Below, in pieces: positions 29,940-37,025 of a DNA stretch of 61,950 nt. A program made the translations under genes and the position numbers. The DNA comes from a virus, in the IMG/VR virus record IMGVR_UViG_3300033145_000307, positions 1 to 61,950 of that record. One strand, 5' to 3'. The stretch's first letter is position 1. Every line of letters begins with the position of its first letter. Below the pieces are notes generated by a model. That model did not search any database. It saw nothing but the letters and a program-made list of their open reading frames with translations, and was not told the origin of the DNA.

Positions 29940-30257
29940 TCAAAATGGAATATCTGGTTCCTTAATCTCCGGCAACTCACTATCGGCAACCGGCGGTAAC
30001 ATATCCTTGCCCTTTAATATTCCAAGAAAATACTCTAAGGTTGCAATCGCTTGTCTCTTGCTGGTTCCAAGTGTTACCTTGACGGGTATAGCCTTGTCTC
30101 TTGGGCGCCTGTCTTTGTCCTGGGGATATGCCCAAGTTGAAAATATTTCCCCACCTTGTCCTTCTTTGGCATCAATCAGGCTATATGTGCCTTGATACTC
30201 ATCCAACTTTGTGCCTTGTGACCACTTTTCTTGTGTTATTATAAAGTTGTCTTGCAT
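29940..30257 (-). CDS. Replication-associated protein with an SSB-like C-terminal tip, 105 aa
   Basis: The protein ends 'EIKEPDIPF', the acidic/hydrophobic tip (DDIPF) of bacterial SSB that recruits DNA polymerase III chi, RecQ, PriA and others. The body is beta-rich (KLDEYQGTYSLID, GGEIFSTWAYP, IPVKVTLGTSK) but too short for a clear OB fold. It is next to replication genes. It may bind ssDNA or mimic SSB to recruit host replication proteins. Confidence 0.6.
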   Translation of the reverse strand: MQDNFIITQEKWSQGTKLDEYQGTYSLIDAKEGQGGEIFSTWAYPQDKDRRPRDKAIPVKVTLGTSKRQAIATLEYFLGILKGKDMLPPVADSELPEIKEPDIPF

Positions 30258-30724
30258 TGTTTCTCCTCTTGCTTTTTATAACAATTTTTACATAAGCTTT
30301 CAAATGTATGGTTCCACATTTTTCCACCCTTAAACCCAAGAGTTTTACACAAGTCAGCCAATGCCTCTAAACAGGTGTCTCCAAATCCCACCATAGATTC
30401 TTGCAAGTCTATAAAATTTGGTTGCATAGCACACATGGCATCACCATCCAGGCTTAATGTGACACCAAGGGGAGTTGCATAATGTTCCGCATCTTTATCG
30501 TTGCAACCCCACAACGCAGCCAATTCTTTCACCCTTTCCATGTTGGCTCCAAGCGAAAGCCCCTCAACAACAATTCTCCAAGCTCCAGCCCTATCCGTAG
30601 AGTCAAATGGCCATAAGGCTTTTGCAAAACTACTTTCTCTAATGTCCGCCGCTATTCCCGGCAAGTTCCTTTTATAAATCAAACTCCCATTTACGTGTAG
30701 ATAATACCAGCCTTCGATTGACAT
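30239..30724 (-). CDS. Conserved phage protein of unknown function, 161 aa
   Basis: Begins 'IEGWYYLHVNGSLIYKR', a pattern seen in many phage early proteins, with 'WRIVVEGLSLGAN'. The middle has 'YATPLGVTLSLDGDAMCAM' and a Cys-rich end (CKNC). It overlaps the SSB-tip gene start by 19 bases. Close to replication genes; function unknown. Confidence 0.7.
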   Translation of the reverse strand: MSIEGWYYLHVNGSLIYKRNLPGIAADIRESSFAKALWPFDSTDRAGAWRIVVEGLSLGANMERVKELAALWGCNDKDAEHYATPLGVTLSLDGDAMCAMQPNFIDLQESMVGFGDTCLEALADLCKTLGFKGGKMWNHTFESLCKNCYKKQEEKQCKTTL

Positions 30725-30738
30725 CTCCGCCCCCTCCT

Positions 30739-31305
30739 TTAAAGTGTTTTATCAAGTTCCGCAATCCGCTTCTCAAGCTCTTCCTGTGATATCTTCTTGT
30801 TCATACACATTAATGTCAGTTTCATCTTCTGCCTGTGATTCGGGTCTGGCTGTTCCTGTCCTGCTGTCGGTGGCTTAAACTCTGACAAACACTTAGCGCC
30901 ATCGGGCTTGTTGGTCTTATATACGTCCTCCCACCCCTCTGCATTAAGCCATGTTGCCGGATGGGGAACATATGCGCCGCCGTCTTTCCTCCAATCCTCT
31001 GAAGCCTTGGCCTCGATTATCTTGGCAAGGATTGTTTTTAATAGTTGATCTGACGGCTTTATCCTTAACCACGCTTTTCTGGCTGCCCCCTTTGCCTTCT
31101 TGTTGGGCCATGCCTTCCAGAACATTTCAAACCGCTCAAGCAGGGCTTCTGACGGCTTTGGCTTATGGGCCTTGCGAAGCTTGTATGCTGCCAAGATAGC
31201 CCTTACTGCTAAATCGTGGGCTTGTTGGTAATTAAGAGGGGAAACCCTACCCTCTATCGGCACCAACACTTTGGTTGCCCACTGGCTTGCGGTTTTTTTG
31301 TTCAT
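30739..31305 (-). CDS. Phage replication protein, C-terminal-type domain, 188 aa
   Basis: The diagnostic segment is 'FEMFWKAWPNKKAKGAARKA' with 'AWLRIKP', followed by 'YVPHPATWLNAEGWEDV'. This FWxxYPxKxxK...PHPATWLNxxxWED pattern is found at the C-terminus of phage O-type replisome organisers that load the host helicase. The usual N-terminal winged helix is absent here, but a separate one is encoded at 24321-24632. It ends in a helical charged tail. Probably recruits host DnaB. Confidence 0.75.
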   Translation of the reverse strand: MNKKTASQWATKVLVPIEGRVSPLNYQQAHDLAVRAILAAYKLRKAHKPKPSEALLERFEMFWKAWPNKKAKGAARKAWLRIKPSDQLLKTILAKIIEAKASEDWRKDGGAYVPHPATWLNAEGWEDVYKTNKPDGAKCLSEFKPPTAGQEQPDPNHRQKMKLTLMCMNKKISQEELEKRIAELDKTL

Positions 31306-31311
31306 TAGGGG

Positions 31312-31986
31312 TTATCCAAATAATTTTAGTTGTTGGGTTTCGCGTTCGATTCGTTTCGCTGCTATCTCACAGTATTCTTCTGAAATTTCTATGCCTATCC
31401 ATCTCCGGTTTAGGCGTTCACAGGCTATTGCTGTTGTGCCGGAACCGAGAAAAGGATCAAAAATAATATCGGGATCTATAGAATGCTTTTCTAAAATACG
31501 AACAAACAATCCTACAGGTTTTTGCGTGGGATGAACCCTTTTTTCTTTGCATTTCATGTTCTGCTGAATCATTCCATCCCACAAAAACCGTATAATTCGT
31601 GTAGGGCCATTAAAAGAAGTCCATGCCAACTCCCCATCAGCAAAAGTTCTCTCTGGCGTTACACCACAGCGCTTATCCCATATAAGCCAACACGAGGAGG
31701 GAGAAAGAGGGTCAGCAAAATAATTCCCACCAAAAATTATTTGATTCTTGGAATTTTGAATCATTTGAACAAATGTTTTTTTAGGAGGTCTTGACGTATC
31801 CCAATTAGCAATATCTGTAAATTTGGTATGTAAGATGTGTTTTGTTCTACCAAAACCCTTAACTTCTATTCCAGTCCCATACGGAGGATCGGTCAAAACT
31901 AAATCAACTGGCTCAAGCTCTGGCATAATCTCAAGGCAATCGCCATGATATAGTGTTCCATGTTCTGTCTCAAAATACGGCTTCAT
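31312..31986 (-). CDS. DNA (adenine-N6 or cytosine-N4) methyltransferase, 224 aa
   Basis: The catalytic motif IV DPPY is at residues 33-36 (LVLTDPPYGTG), and the SAM-binding FxGxG is near the C-terminus ('IIFDPFLGSGTTAIACERLN', about residues 175-194). This order marks a beta-class amino-methyltransferase, as in many orphan phage enzymes. No restriction enzyme is encoded nearby, so it probably protects phage DNA or affects regulation. Its start overlaps the upstream zinc gene (ATGA). Confidence 0.85.
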   Translation of the reverse strand: MKPYFETEHGTLYHGDCLEIMPELEPVDLVLTDPPYGTGIEVKGFGRTKHILHTKFTDIANWDTSRPPKKTFVQMIQNSKNQIIFGGNYFADPLSPSSCWLIWDKRCGVTPERTFADGELAWTSFNGPTRIIRFLWDGMIQQNMKCKEKRVHPTQKPVGLFVRILEKHSIDPDIIFDPFLGSGTTAIACERLNRRWIGIEISEEYCEIAAKRIERETQQLKLFG

Positions 31987-32150
31987 TCCGGCTTCCCCTC
32001 TGGATATTCATAATATTCCATGAGCTTGTCTTGTTTCTTTTCTCTGCATTCAGGACATTTGCAAAACGAATTGACACCACGCTTCTCTGCCAGCTTCTTA
32101 GTACAGATGATATGGTAAGGTACTGAGCCTGGTTGTTTTTTAGATGTCAT
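31983..32150 (-). CDS. Small zinc-binding protein, 55 aa
   Basis: ATG at 32150. 'CTKKLAEKRGVNSFCKCPEC' gives four cysteines in a ribbon arrangement. It overlaps the methyltransferase start by 4 bases, so it is co-translated and may assist it. Confidence 0.55.
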   Translation of the reverse strand: MTSKKQPGSVPYHIICTKKLAEKRGVNSFCKCPECREKKQDKLMEYYEYPEGKPE

Positions 32151-32153
32151 AAT

Positions 32154-32372
32154 CTACGCCCAAACTGTTGCGATTTCATTTTTCCCTGCGAATTTCTTAG
32201 CCTTCTTTTTGTTCGTAAAGACTGGCATAACCCCAACGACTCCGCTCTCTTTGTCGTTAAAGGTCGAGCTTTGAGCAAAGGGATCTCCGAATGTATCGGT
32301 CAATCCAACCTTCCCCTCCTTGTATATTCCCAGAACTACATAATAGCGTTTTGCTTTTTTACTTTGCTTCAT
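32154..32372 (-). CDS. Small hypothetical protein, 72 aa
   Basis: Basic N-terminus (MKQSKKAKRYYVVLGIYKEG), short strands, basic helical end. Overlaps nothing; lies between the zinc protein and RuvC-like gene. Not recognised. Confidence 0.55.
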   Translation of the reverse strand: MKQSKKAKRYYVVLGIYKEGKVGLTDTFGDPFAQSSTFNDKESGVVGVMPVFTNKKKAKKFAGKNEIATVWA

Positions 32373-32386
32373 GTTTACTTCCTTGT

Positions 32387-32893
32387 TTACTTTCCTGATT
32401 GCTTCAGGCCATAATAGAGAATCCCCAAGGCATCAGCCGTTGCAAGCGTTATTTTCAAATAGGGAAAGAGGGCTTGCGCCTTTGCTTTTATCTTATTCTT
32501 TCTTTCCTGTTTTCGCTTGGCAAGAATTTGTTTACGTGATGCGCCCTGTATTTCTTTGGGGATCTTCGGATAATTCGGCTTCCCTATAAATTCGTGCTGC
32601 CATTTGGAGGGCAAAACTTCTATGTACGGTATCCCAAGGGCGATCAAGGCCATTTCAAGGTGTCCACAATGTTTTGCGAACTTAACGGCAGCGGGGCCGC
32701 TATTCCCTGGCATATAGCCTCCGACACGTTCAATGTAACAAAATGGCTCACTCTCTGCATCCCGAATCCCTTTAATTTGATTATAAATATCTGCGGGTGT
32801 TTTTTCCATCTTGCTTGTCCATATATTTAGCCTACCGTTTTTAAATGCCCACGCCAGCCCTCCGGCTTGTCCAGGATCAATTGCGAAGATCAT
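32387..32893 (-). CDS. RuvC-like Holliday junction resolvase, 168 aa
   Basis: The ATG at 32893 after GGAGGG gives the start 'MIFAIDPGQAGGLAW'. The RNase H-fold acidic set is D6 (AIDPG), a Glu at about residue 54 ('CYIERVGGY') and a late Asp in 'TADALGI'. A Lys/Arg-rich linker lies before the last motif. Phage RuvC-like enzymes resolve branched recombination or replication intermediates before packaging. It fits with RecE/RecT in the same block. Confidence 0.85.
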   Translation of the reverse strand: MIFAIDPGQAGGLAWAFKNGRLNIWTSKMEKTPADIYNQIKGIRDAESEPFCYIERVGGYMPGNSGPAAVKFAKHCGHLEMALIALGIPYIEVLPSKWQHEFIGKPNYPKIPKEIQGASRKQILAKRKQERKNKIKAKAQALFPYLKITLATADALGILYYGLKQSGK

Positions 32894-33035
32894 TATTGTC
32901 CCTCCATTCTCTCTTAATTTCATGCCAGTCATTCCGCGAGCATACAAACGTCACCCGAACCATATCGTCTGTCATATTGACTAATGGCTTGCTCCTAAAG
33001 GTTTCTTCTTTGAGTATCTTTATTTCGTACGTCAT
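32877..33035 (-). CDS. Small hypothetical protein, 52 aa
   Basis: Start at 33035 after GGAGAAG. 'TYEIKILKEETFRSKPLVNM' then 'VRVTFVCSRNDWHEIKREW'. Overlaps the resolvase start by 17 bases. Not recognised. Confidence 0.55.
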   Translation of the reverse strand: MTYEIKILKEETFRSKPLVNMTDDMVRVTFVCSRNDWHEIKREWRDNNDLRN

Positions 33036-33229
33036 TTCTTCTCCTTCAGGTAACTTCCCTTGTTTTGCATCCACCACGCAATAGCCTCAAGGTCTTTTGC
33101 TGAAAACTTGCCATTTAAAACAGCATGCCTGTCTCCCTTCTTCCACGACAAGTACCAACGGAGAGCATATAGGTTCCCATGCTCATCTATTTCGTCTCGT
33201 AAGGCTGAGTTGGCTAATTCTTCATTCAT
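33032..33229 (-). CDS. Small hypothetical protein, 65 aa
   Basis: 'LYALRWYLSWKKGDRHAVLN' and 'DLEAIAWWMQNKGSYLKEKK', Trp-rich and basic. ATGA-type overlaps with both neighbours indicate coupled translation. Confidence 0.55.
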   Translation of the reverse strand: MNEELANSALRDEIDEHGNLYALRWYLSWKKGDRHAVLNGKFSAKDLEAIAWWMQNKGSYLKEKK

Positions 33230-33309
33230 TTCTTCCCCTTCTTCTTTTTCTTCTTGAGGCGATAGGGGTCATTCTTGTACGGATCGTTTTTGTAGGGGTC
33301 TTTGGGCAT
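33226..33309 (-). CDS. Repeat-containing basic mini-protein, 27 aa
   Basis: ATG at 33309 with AAAGGATG upstream. It contains the repeat 'DPYKNDPYKNDPY' followed by a Lys run and overlaps the next gene by 4 bases. A nucleic-acid or polyanion-binding peptide is possible. Confidence 0.45.
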   Translation of the reverse strand: MPKDPYKNDPYKNDPYRLKKKKKKGKK

Positions 33310-33327
33310 TGGTTAAGCATCCTTTAA

Positions 33328-33570
33328 CTATACAAAAAATTCATACCCGCAACTTACACAACTTTCGATTAGTCTTTTTAGTGTTTCGTGGTGTCCGGTA
33401 GCTCCACTAAAACCGCCGACTCGTAAAATCCATCCATCAGTCTCTTTTGTGATCATTCCAGCAAGTTTTCCATCCTGCTTGGCAAATATCGGTGCATGTT
33501 CCAAGTTGCTTCCCACCACCTTGGACAAGTGGATTGTTCCCGTTTCTTCGGTCATAATAATTTTTCTCAT
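33328..33570 (-). CDS. Small hypothetical protein, 80 aa
   Basis: Strand-rich first half (TGTIHLSKVVGSNLEHAPIF), then 'DGWILRVGGFSGATGHHETL' and 'CVSCGYEFFV' at the end. Not recognised. Confidence 0.55.
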   Translation of the reverse strand: MRKIIMTEETGTIHLSKVVGSNLEHAPIFAKQDGKLAGMITKETDGWILRVGGFSGATGHHETLKRLIESCVSCGYEFFV

Positions 33571-33581
33571 AATTCCCTCCT

Positions 33582-33773
33582 TTACCCCTCAATCAGTCTC
33601 TTCAGTACCCTCAAGCAATTCTTGCACTTGGGGGCTGCTGGATCGTCAACATTCAGACAATTCCGAACTGGAAGAATAGTTCCACAAACAGTGAAAATGT
33701 CAAAAAAATCTCTCCGACATTCTACATGCCTCCTCTTCTTGCTGCCCTCTGGTCTGGTCGTTACCCATTCCAT
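33582..33773 (-). CDS. Small Cys-rich protein, 63 aa
   Basis: Five cysteines: two single ones in the basic N-terminal half and 'C-x(10)-CKNC' at the C-terminus, a likely zinc site. It directly follows the acyl carrier protein gene; the stop of one and start of the other share a base. Confidence 0.55.
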   Translation of the reverse strand: MEWVTTRPEGSKKRRHVECRRDFFDIFTVCGTILPVRNCLNVDDPAAPKCKNCLRVLKRLIEG

Positions 33774-34033
33774 TATTCCCCCACCTTCCCCGCCACAAGA
33801 TCAATCGCATCCTGCACGGTCTTGACCTTCTCGGCGTCTTCGTCTGGAATTTCAATGTCAAAGTCTTCTTCGGCGGCCATGATTAGCTCGACCATATCCA
33901 AAGAATCAAGGCCCAAGTCATCTACAAGGCGATCTTCAGGCTTAATTTCCTTTGTGGTCATCCGTGGCTCCCACATATTTATCTGCTCTACGATTATCTT
34001 TTTAACCTTCTGCTCTATCTGTTGTCTGTTCAT
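33773..34033 (-). CDS. Acyl carrier protein, 86 aa
   Basis: A clear four-helix ACP with '[20 protein letters not shown]': the DSL motif places the phosphopantetheine serine at residue 44. Helices II-IV follow ('[20 protein letters not shown]'). Length and acidity match bacterial ACP (about 78 aa). ACP carries acyl chains for fatty-acid, lipid A and lipoate synthesis, and binds proteins such as SpoT and MukB. No other fatty-acid gene is nearby. A phage ACP might divert host acyl transfer or alter lipid A or membrane composition; this is inference. Confidence 0.88.
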   Translation of the reverse strand: MNRQQIEQKVKKIIVEQINMWEPRMTTKEIKPEDRLVDDLGLDSLDMVELIMAAEEDFDIEIPDEDAEKVKTVQDAIDLVAGKVGE

Positions 34034-34212
34034 GGTTTCAACAGCTCCTTTACGGCTTTTGCAAACTCGTCAACTTCTTTAGGGACTTCAAAGGTAAAAC
34101 ACTCTGATGTAATTTCAACTTGCGGAGCTGTACCATCGTCTACTCTATCAGCATCCATCCAGCCCTCTTTGCTTTTGTCTGTGAATCTAATCTGTGTTGT
34201 TGTTGTTTTCAT
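34030..34212 (-). CDS. Small hypothetical protein, 60 aa
   Basis: Start at 34212 after AGGGGAAAG. '[20 protein letters not shown]', then strands and a helix. ATGA overlap with the ACP gene suggests co-regulation. Confidence 0.55.
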   Translation of the reverse strand: MKTTTTQIRFTDKSKEGWMDADRVDDGTAPQVEITSECFTFEVPKEVDEFAKAVKELLKP

Positions 34213-34631
34213 GCTTTCCCCTGACAAAGAGCTGTTTGCAAATCTTTAATCGCATAGCATTGCTGGCTTTCTGTTTTAAAGCCATAAGCAAGACAACCAA
34301 AACGGATATCATCGTCCGTTTCTCCGTGGACAAAAGATTCATTTTCGTCGTTAATGTCTGTTACAATATATCCTTGCGGAATAAAATCGTACCATTCCCC
34401 AGGATATAGCCAATGGTTCTTTTCCCATTCTTGCAGTCCGATAGCCTTAAGTGTTTCGGGCGGTAATGCTTTAAGCATGTCAAACCATTTCTCTCCACCC
34501 TCGGGGATTACTGGTTCAATCCCATTTATGCGTTCAAACTGAGGAGTTCTGATTGAAACAGGGCCAATTCCTTTTAAAAAACTTGCTAATTGATCTATTG
34601 ACATTATTTGTGTTTTTTTATCTATTTTCAT
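34209..34631 (-). CDS. Hypothetical protein, 140 aa
   Basis: An alpha/beta protein with 'SIDQLASFLKGIGPVSIRTP', 'WLYPGEWYDFIPQGYIVTDI' and a helical end. Overlaps the next gene by 4 bases. A family is not recognised. Confidence 0.6.
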   Translation of the reverse strand: MKIDKKTQIMSIDQLASFLKGIGPVSIRTPQFERINGIEPVIPEGGEKWFDMLKALPPETLKAIGLQEWEKNHWLYPGEWYDFIPQGYIVTDINDENESFVHGETDDDIRFGCLAYGFKTESQQCYAIKDLQTALCQGKA

Positions 34632-34643
34632 TGTTCCCTTCCT

Positions 34644-34853
34644 TTACTCCGATATTTTAGTGGTGGCCAGATGATCTTCAATCATCTGTATCTTATCTTC
34701 CAGGGTCATTATTTCGGGCTTCTGGGCTATGCACTCAGGGAGGCGGCGGTACGGCATTCCATGAAGTGTTTTGTAATTAAACAATGCACAAGATTTTTTC
34801 CAAATACAAAAACAAGTTAAACAATACTTACCCTCGCTCGGTATTTGATTCAT
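34644..34853 (-). CDS. Small Cys-rich protein, 69 aa
   Basis: 'CLTCFCIWKKSCALFNYKTL' near the N-terminus suggests a metal site; the C-terminus is a charged helix. Overlaps the next gene by 4 bases. Confidence 0.55.
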   Translation of the reverse strand: MNQIPSEGKYCLTCFCIWKKSCALFNYKTLHGMPYRRLPECIAQKPEIMTLEDKIQMIEDHLATTKISE

Positions 34854-35155
34854 AGCTTTACCTCAATCTCTTCTGCCGTTTTTCGGAGGTTAGCCGCATA
34901 TTTGTTTAAATATTCAGCCAATTGCCTGGCATGGTTAAGAATGAAATTTTCATATTTCCTTGCAATGTCACAAGTACATCCATATACTATTTCTTGGTTG
35001 CCTATTTCTATTGTGCCAATAGCACAGTCCGTTTCAACATAGTGGTTGGGATCGTCTTTAGCTTTTTGTTGTAATTTTTTTAATTCACCTTCTTCCCAAT
35101 CCCAAATGTTGTAGCTATCAAAACGGGTAATGCCACATTCACAGTGCGAATACAT
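34850..35155 (-). CDS. Cys-rich helical protein, 101 aa
   Basis: N-terminal 'CECG', a middle 'CTC' and a Tyr/Ala-rich helix at the end. ATG at 35155 follows GGGGG. It overlaps a possible 43-aa gene in another frame by 76 bases, so one of the two may be untranslated. Confidence 0.55.
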   Translation of the reverse strand: MYSHCECGITRFDSYNIWDWEEGELKKLQQKAKDDPNHYVETDCAIGTIEIGNQEIVYGCTCDIARKYENFILNHARQLAEYLNKYAANLRKTAEEIEVKL

Positions 35156-35211
35156 CCCCCACAGTGGGAATCAAAAACACTACTAAACAATTCTGAACAT
35201 TGTTCACTCAT
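35080..35211 (-). CDS. Possible 43-aa protein overlapping the Cys-rich gene
   Basis: ATG at 35211 follows a strong GGGGGGAGAGG. 'CSELFSSVFDSHCGGCIRTV' then a hydrophobic stretch (NVALPVLIATTFG). It shares 76 bases with the neighbouring gene, in a different frame. Ribosome site supports it; overlap lowers confidence. Confidence 0.4.
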   Translation of the reverse strand: MSEQCSELFSSVFDSHCGGCIRTVNVALPVLIATTFGIGKKVN

Positions 35212-35282
35212 CCTCTCCCCCCAAACAGCCGGAACCACTCTTCGGCGATCAGCATTAATAGGAATTTTATGCGAATGATCAT
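35208..35282 (-). CDS. Possible 24-aa hydrophobic peptide
   Basis: 'MIIRIKFLLMLIAEEWFRLF' with a stop overlapping the next start (ATGA). Weak ribosome site; coupling is the main support. Confidence 0.35.
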   Translation of the reverse strand: MIIRIKFLLMLIAEEWFRLFGGRG

Positions 35283-35563
35283 TTTGTTGTTCTTCTCCCG
35301 TGCATTTCTTCAATCGATCGGACAAAAGCTCTCGTTTTGCCTCCTTGAGCATCACCAAATTCAAAGTATCCATATTTGTCATTCAGGATTTCGATTTGCT
35401 CATCGGTTAACGGTTCCCCTATGGGTAAGTATTGCTTAATAATGTTAGAAATGTTCCTAACATTAGGAAATGGTGCGTCATCATGATCTGGTTGCATGTC
35501 GTAAAGCGACAAAAGCTCTTTTGCCACCGCTTCGATGGGTTTTAATTCTTTGCTCGTCTTCAT
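35279..35563 (-). CDS. Hypothetical protein, 94 aa
   Basis: Start at 35563 after GGAGAAGAGGG. 'PIEAVAKELLSLYDMQPDHD' and 'GEPLTDEQIEILNDKYGYFE' are helical. The layout is that of a common small phage protein of unknown function. Confidence 0.6.
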   Translation of the reverse strand: MKTSKELKPIEAVAKELLSLYDMQPDHDDAPFPNVRNISNIIKQYLPIGEPLTDEQIEILNDKYGYFEFGDAQGGKTRAFVRSIEEMHGRRTTK

Positions 35564-35624
35564 CCCTCTTCTCCTTTGAGTCATTTTATGCTTACCTTGC
35601 TATTGGTTTTTAATAATAATGCAC

Positions 35625-35735
35625 TCAGCTATCTATTTGGTGGCTCCGGCTTGCAAATGCGCTTGGGGCGTGGGGTTCTGTTCCCAATACTATTAATCTG
35701 CCAAACTGCTGGCCTTTCATTTCTATTTTTTTCAT
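35625..35735 (-). CDS. Small protein with an HNH/AP2-type N-terminal motif, 36 aa
   Basis: 'MKGQQFGRLIVLGTE' matches the G-x-x-F-G-R-L-x-V-hydrophobic motif that begins many phage HNH or AP2-type proteins; the rest of such a domain is missing. It may be a remnant of a homing-endonuclease-related gene. It lies just after recT. Confidence 0.4.
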   Translation of the reverse strand: MKKIEMKGQQFGRLIVLGTEPHAPSAFASRSHQIDS

Positions 35736-35742
35736 TATCCAC

Positions 35743-36654
35743 TCATGTTTTTTCGGGGAATCTTGCCAAACATTCTTCGTCCTTTAATAACTCACATCGT
35801 TCGTATTGGCACACAGCCAAGGTCTTCGCTTCGTTGTCAGTGGGACATTTGACAACACCCAAGGGCTTGACCTCTCCTTCGTCCCCTTCCTTCTTGGAGC
35901 CGAGTTTTTTGTCGAGACTCGTTTCTTGTGGCAACTCTTTGATTGGGATGTCTATAATGTCGATGTCTTGACTTATTCCAACATCTGCTCTGTCATCATA
36001 GCCCGATGCTTTTAGAAGTTCCGGACTTTTTGGAATACGCTTGGCAAGCCTACGGATAGCTGTCTTTACCCACATTGACCAAGAATCATCGGTGTTCCAA
36101 GGCGAATCCTTTTTGTTCTTTGCAGCGGACTTGTTCTTTGCGGCCGTTGCGATTCTTTTGTCCACTACCTCAAAATCATACCCGCCATTTTTAAAGTGCG
36201 CTACTGCATAGGCGTAAACCAATTCCCCCACATTAGCTTCTTTTGTTGGTACATGATACAGCTTTGGAGTTAGTCCATAAGCATAATCAAAGGCATCGCT
36301 TTCATAAACAGGATGTGCGCTGAAATTTGTGACCCTGTCAGAGCGATAGGCTAAGTCCATATAGCCCTGGTAGCCGATGATTAGCTGTGCCTCCCTCCCG
36401 AATGGTATCAGGTGCGCCAGCCCCAATGGCCCCCCAATTTCGAGGCCAAGCATGGAGGCCTCAAGGATGGCGTTCAAAAGTGAGTGTTGGGTACAGTCTG
36501 CCAACTTCGGTGTTCGGGCAATCGCCATGTAGGCAATCCGGCACATGCGTTCTGGTGTAAGATGCTTCGGCAAGACGCTCTGAATGGCCTTGATGTTTTG
36601 GGTTAGTAGTGCCTGCACTGTGCTTTGCTGTCGTACTGTTAGTTCGTTTGACAT
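35743..36654 (-). CDS. recT: RecT-family single-strand annealing protein
   Basis: This 303-aa protein has the RecT core: 'SLLNAILEASMLGLEIGGPLGLAHLIPFG' split over helix and loop, 'QLIIGYQGYMDLAYRSDRV' and 'SWMKTAIRRL'-type late helix (seen as 'MWVKTAIRRLAKRIPKS'). The C-terminal tail is acidic with cysteines (CQYERCELLKDEEC). It anneals single strands during recombination-dependent replication. Paired with the RecE-like nuclease gene just upstream. Confidence 0.9.
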   Translation of the reverse strand: MSNELTVRQQSTVQALLTQNIKAIQSVLPKHLTPERMCRIAYMAIARTPKLADCTQHSLLNAILEASMLGLEIGGPLGLAHLIPFGREAQLIIGYQGYMDLAYRSDRVTNFSAHPVYESDAFDYAYGLTPKLYHVPTKEANVGELVYAYAVAHFKNGGYDFEVVDKRIATAAKNKSAAKNKKDSPWNTDDSWSMWVKTAIRRLAKRIPKSPELLKASGYDDRADVGISQDIDIIDIPIKELPQETSLDKKLGSKKEGDEGEVKPLGVVKCPTDNEAKTLAVCQYERCELLKDEECLARFPEKT

Positions 36655-36821
36655 GTTTCCTCCTTGTGGTCGGGCTTTTGCGTTTGTTTATAAGACCATT
36701 CAATTAAATCCAAAACCGTATTAGTGGTTCGGATTCCTCCGTGCATTACTGCGTCTGCAAAAAGCTCGTCTAAGTGCTTATGTAAAACAACGTGCCTTTC
36801 GTGATGTGTTTCTTCTTCCAC
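36639..36821 (-). CDS. Small acidic-basic helical protein, 60 aa
   Basis: A GTG at 36821 after AAGGAGGG. His/Glu-rich N-terminus, then 'LDELFADAVMHGGIRTTNTV'. It lies between a zinc protein and recT and overlaps the recT start. Confidence 0.55.
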   Translation of the reverse strand: MEEETHHERHVVLHKHLDELFADAVMHGGIRTTNTVLDLIEWSYKQTQKPDHKEETCQTN

Positions 36822-36832
36822 GCTTCCCTCCT

Positions 36833-37012
36833 TTAATCTGTCCATCCAATACACAAACCAGATGGATCTGCAATAGCTTCTGGTTCTGGATTGTCAGGAT
36901 GACCACAACGATCCCTTTCGTCATCATGGTAACCACAATTCCCACACGAACATCCCTGTTTTCCCAAGTTTTTCATTGTAATATAATCGCTATCCTCACA
37001 AACATGTCCCAC
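36833..37012 (-). CDS. Small Cys/His-rich protein, 59 aa
   Basis: GTG start at 37012 after AAGGAGGG. The cysteines in 'CSCGNC ... DRCGHP' suit a zinc site. It lies between the RecE-like and RecT genes. Confidence 0.55.
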   Translation of the reverse strand: MGHVCEDSDYITMKNLGKQGCSCGNCGYHDDERDRCGHPDNPEPEAIADPSGLCIGWTD

Positions 37013-37025
37013 CTTATACCCTCCT

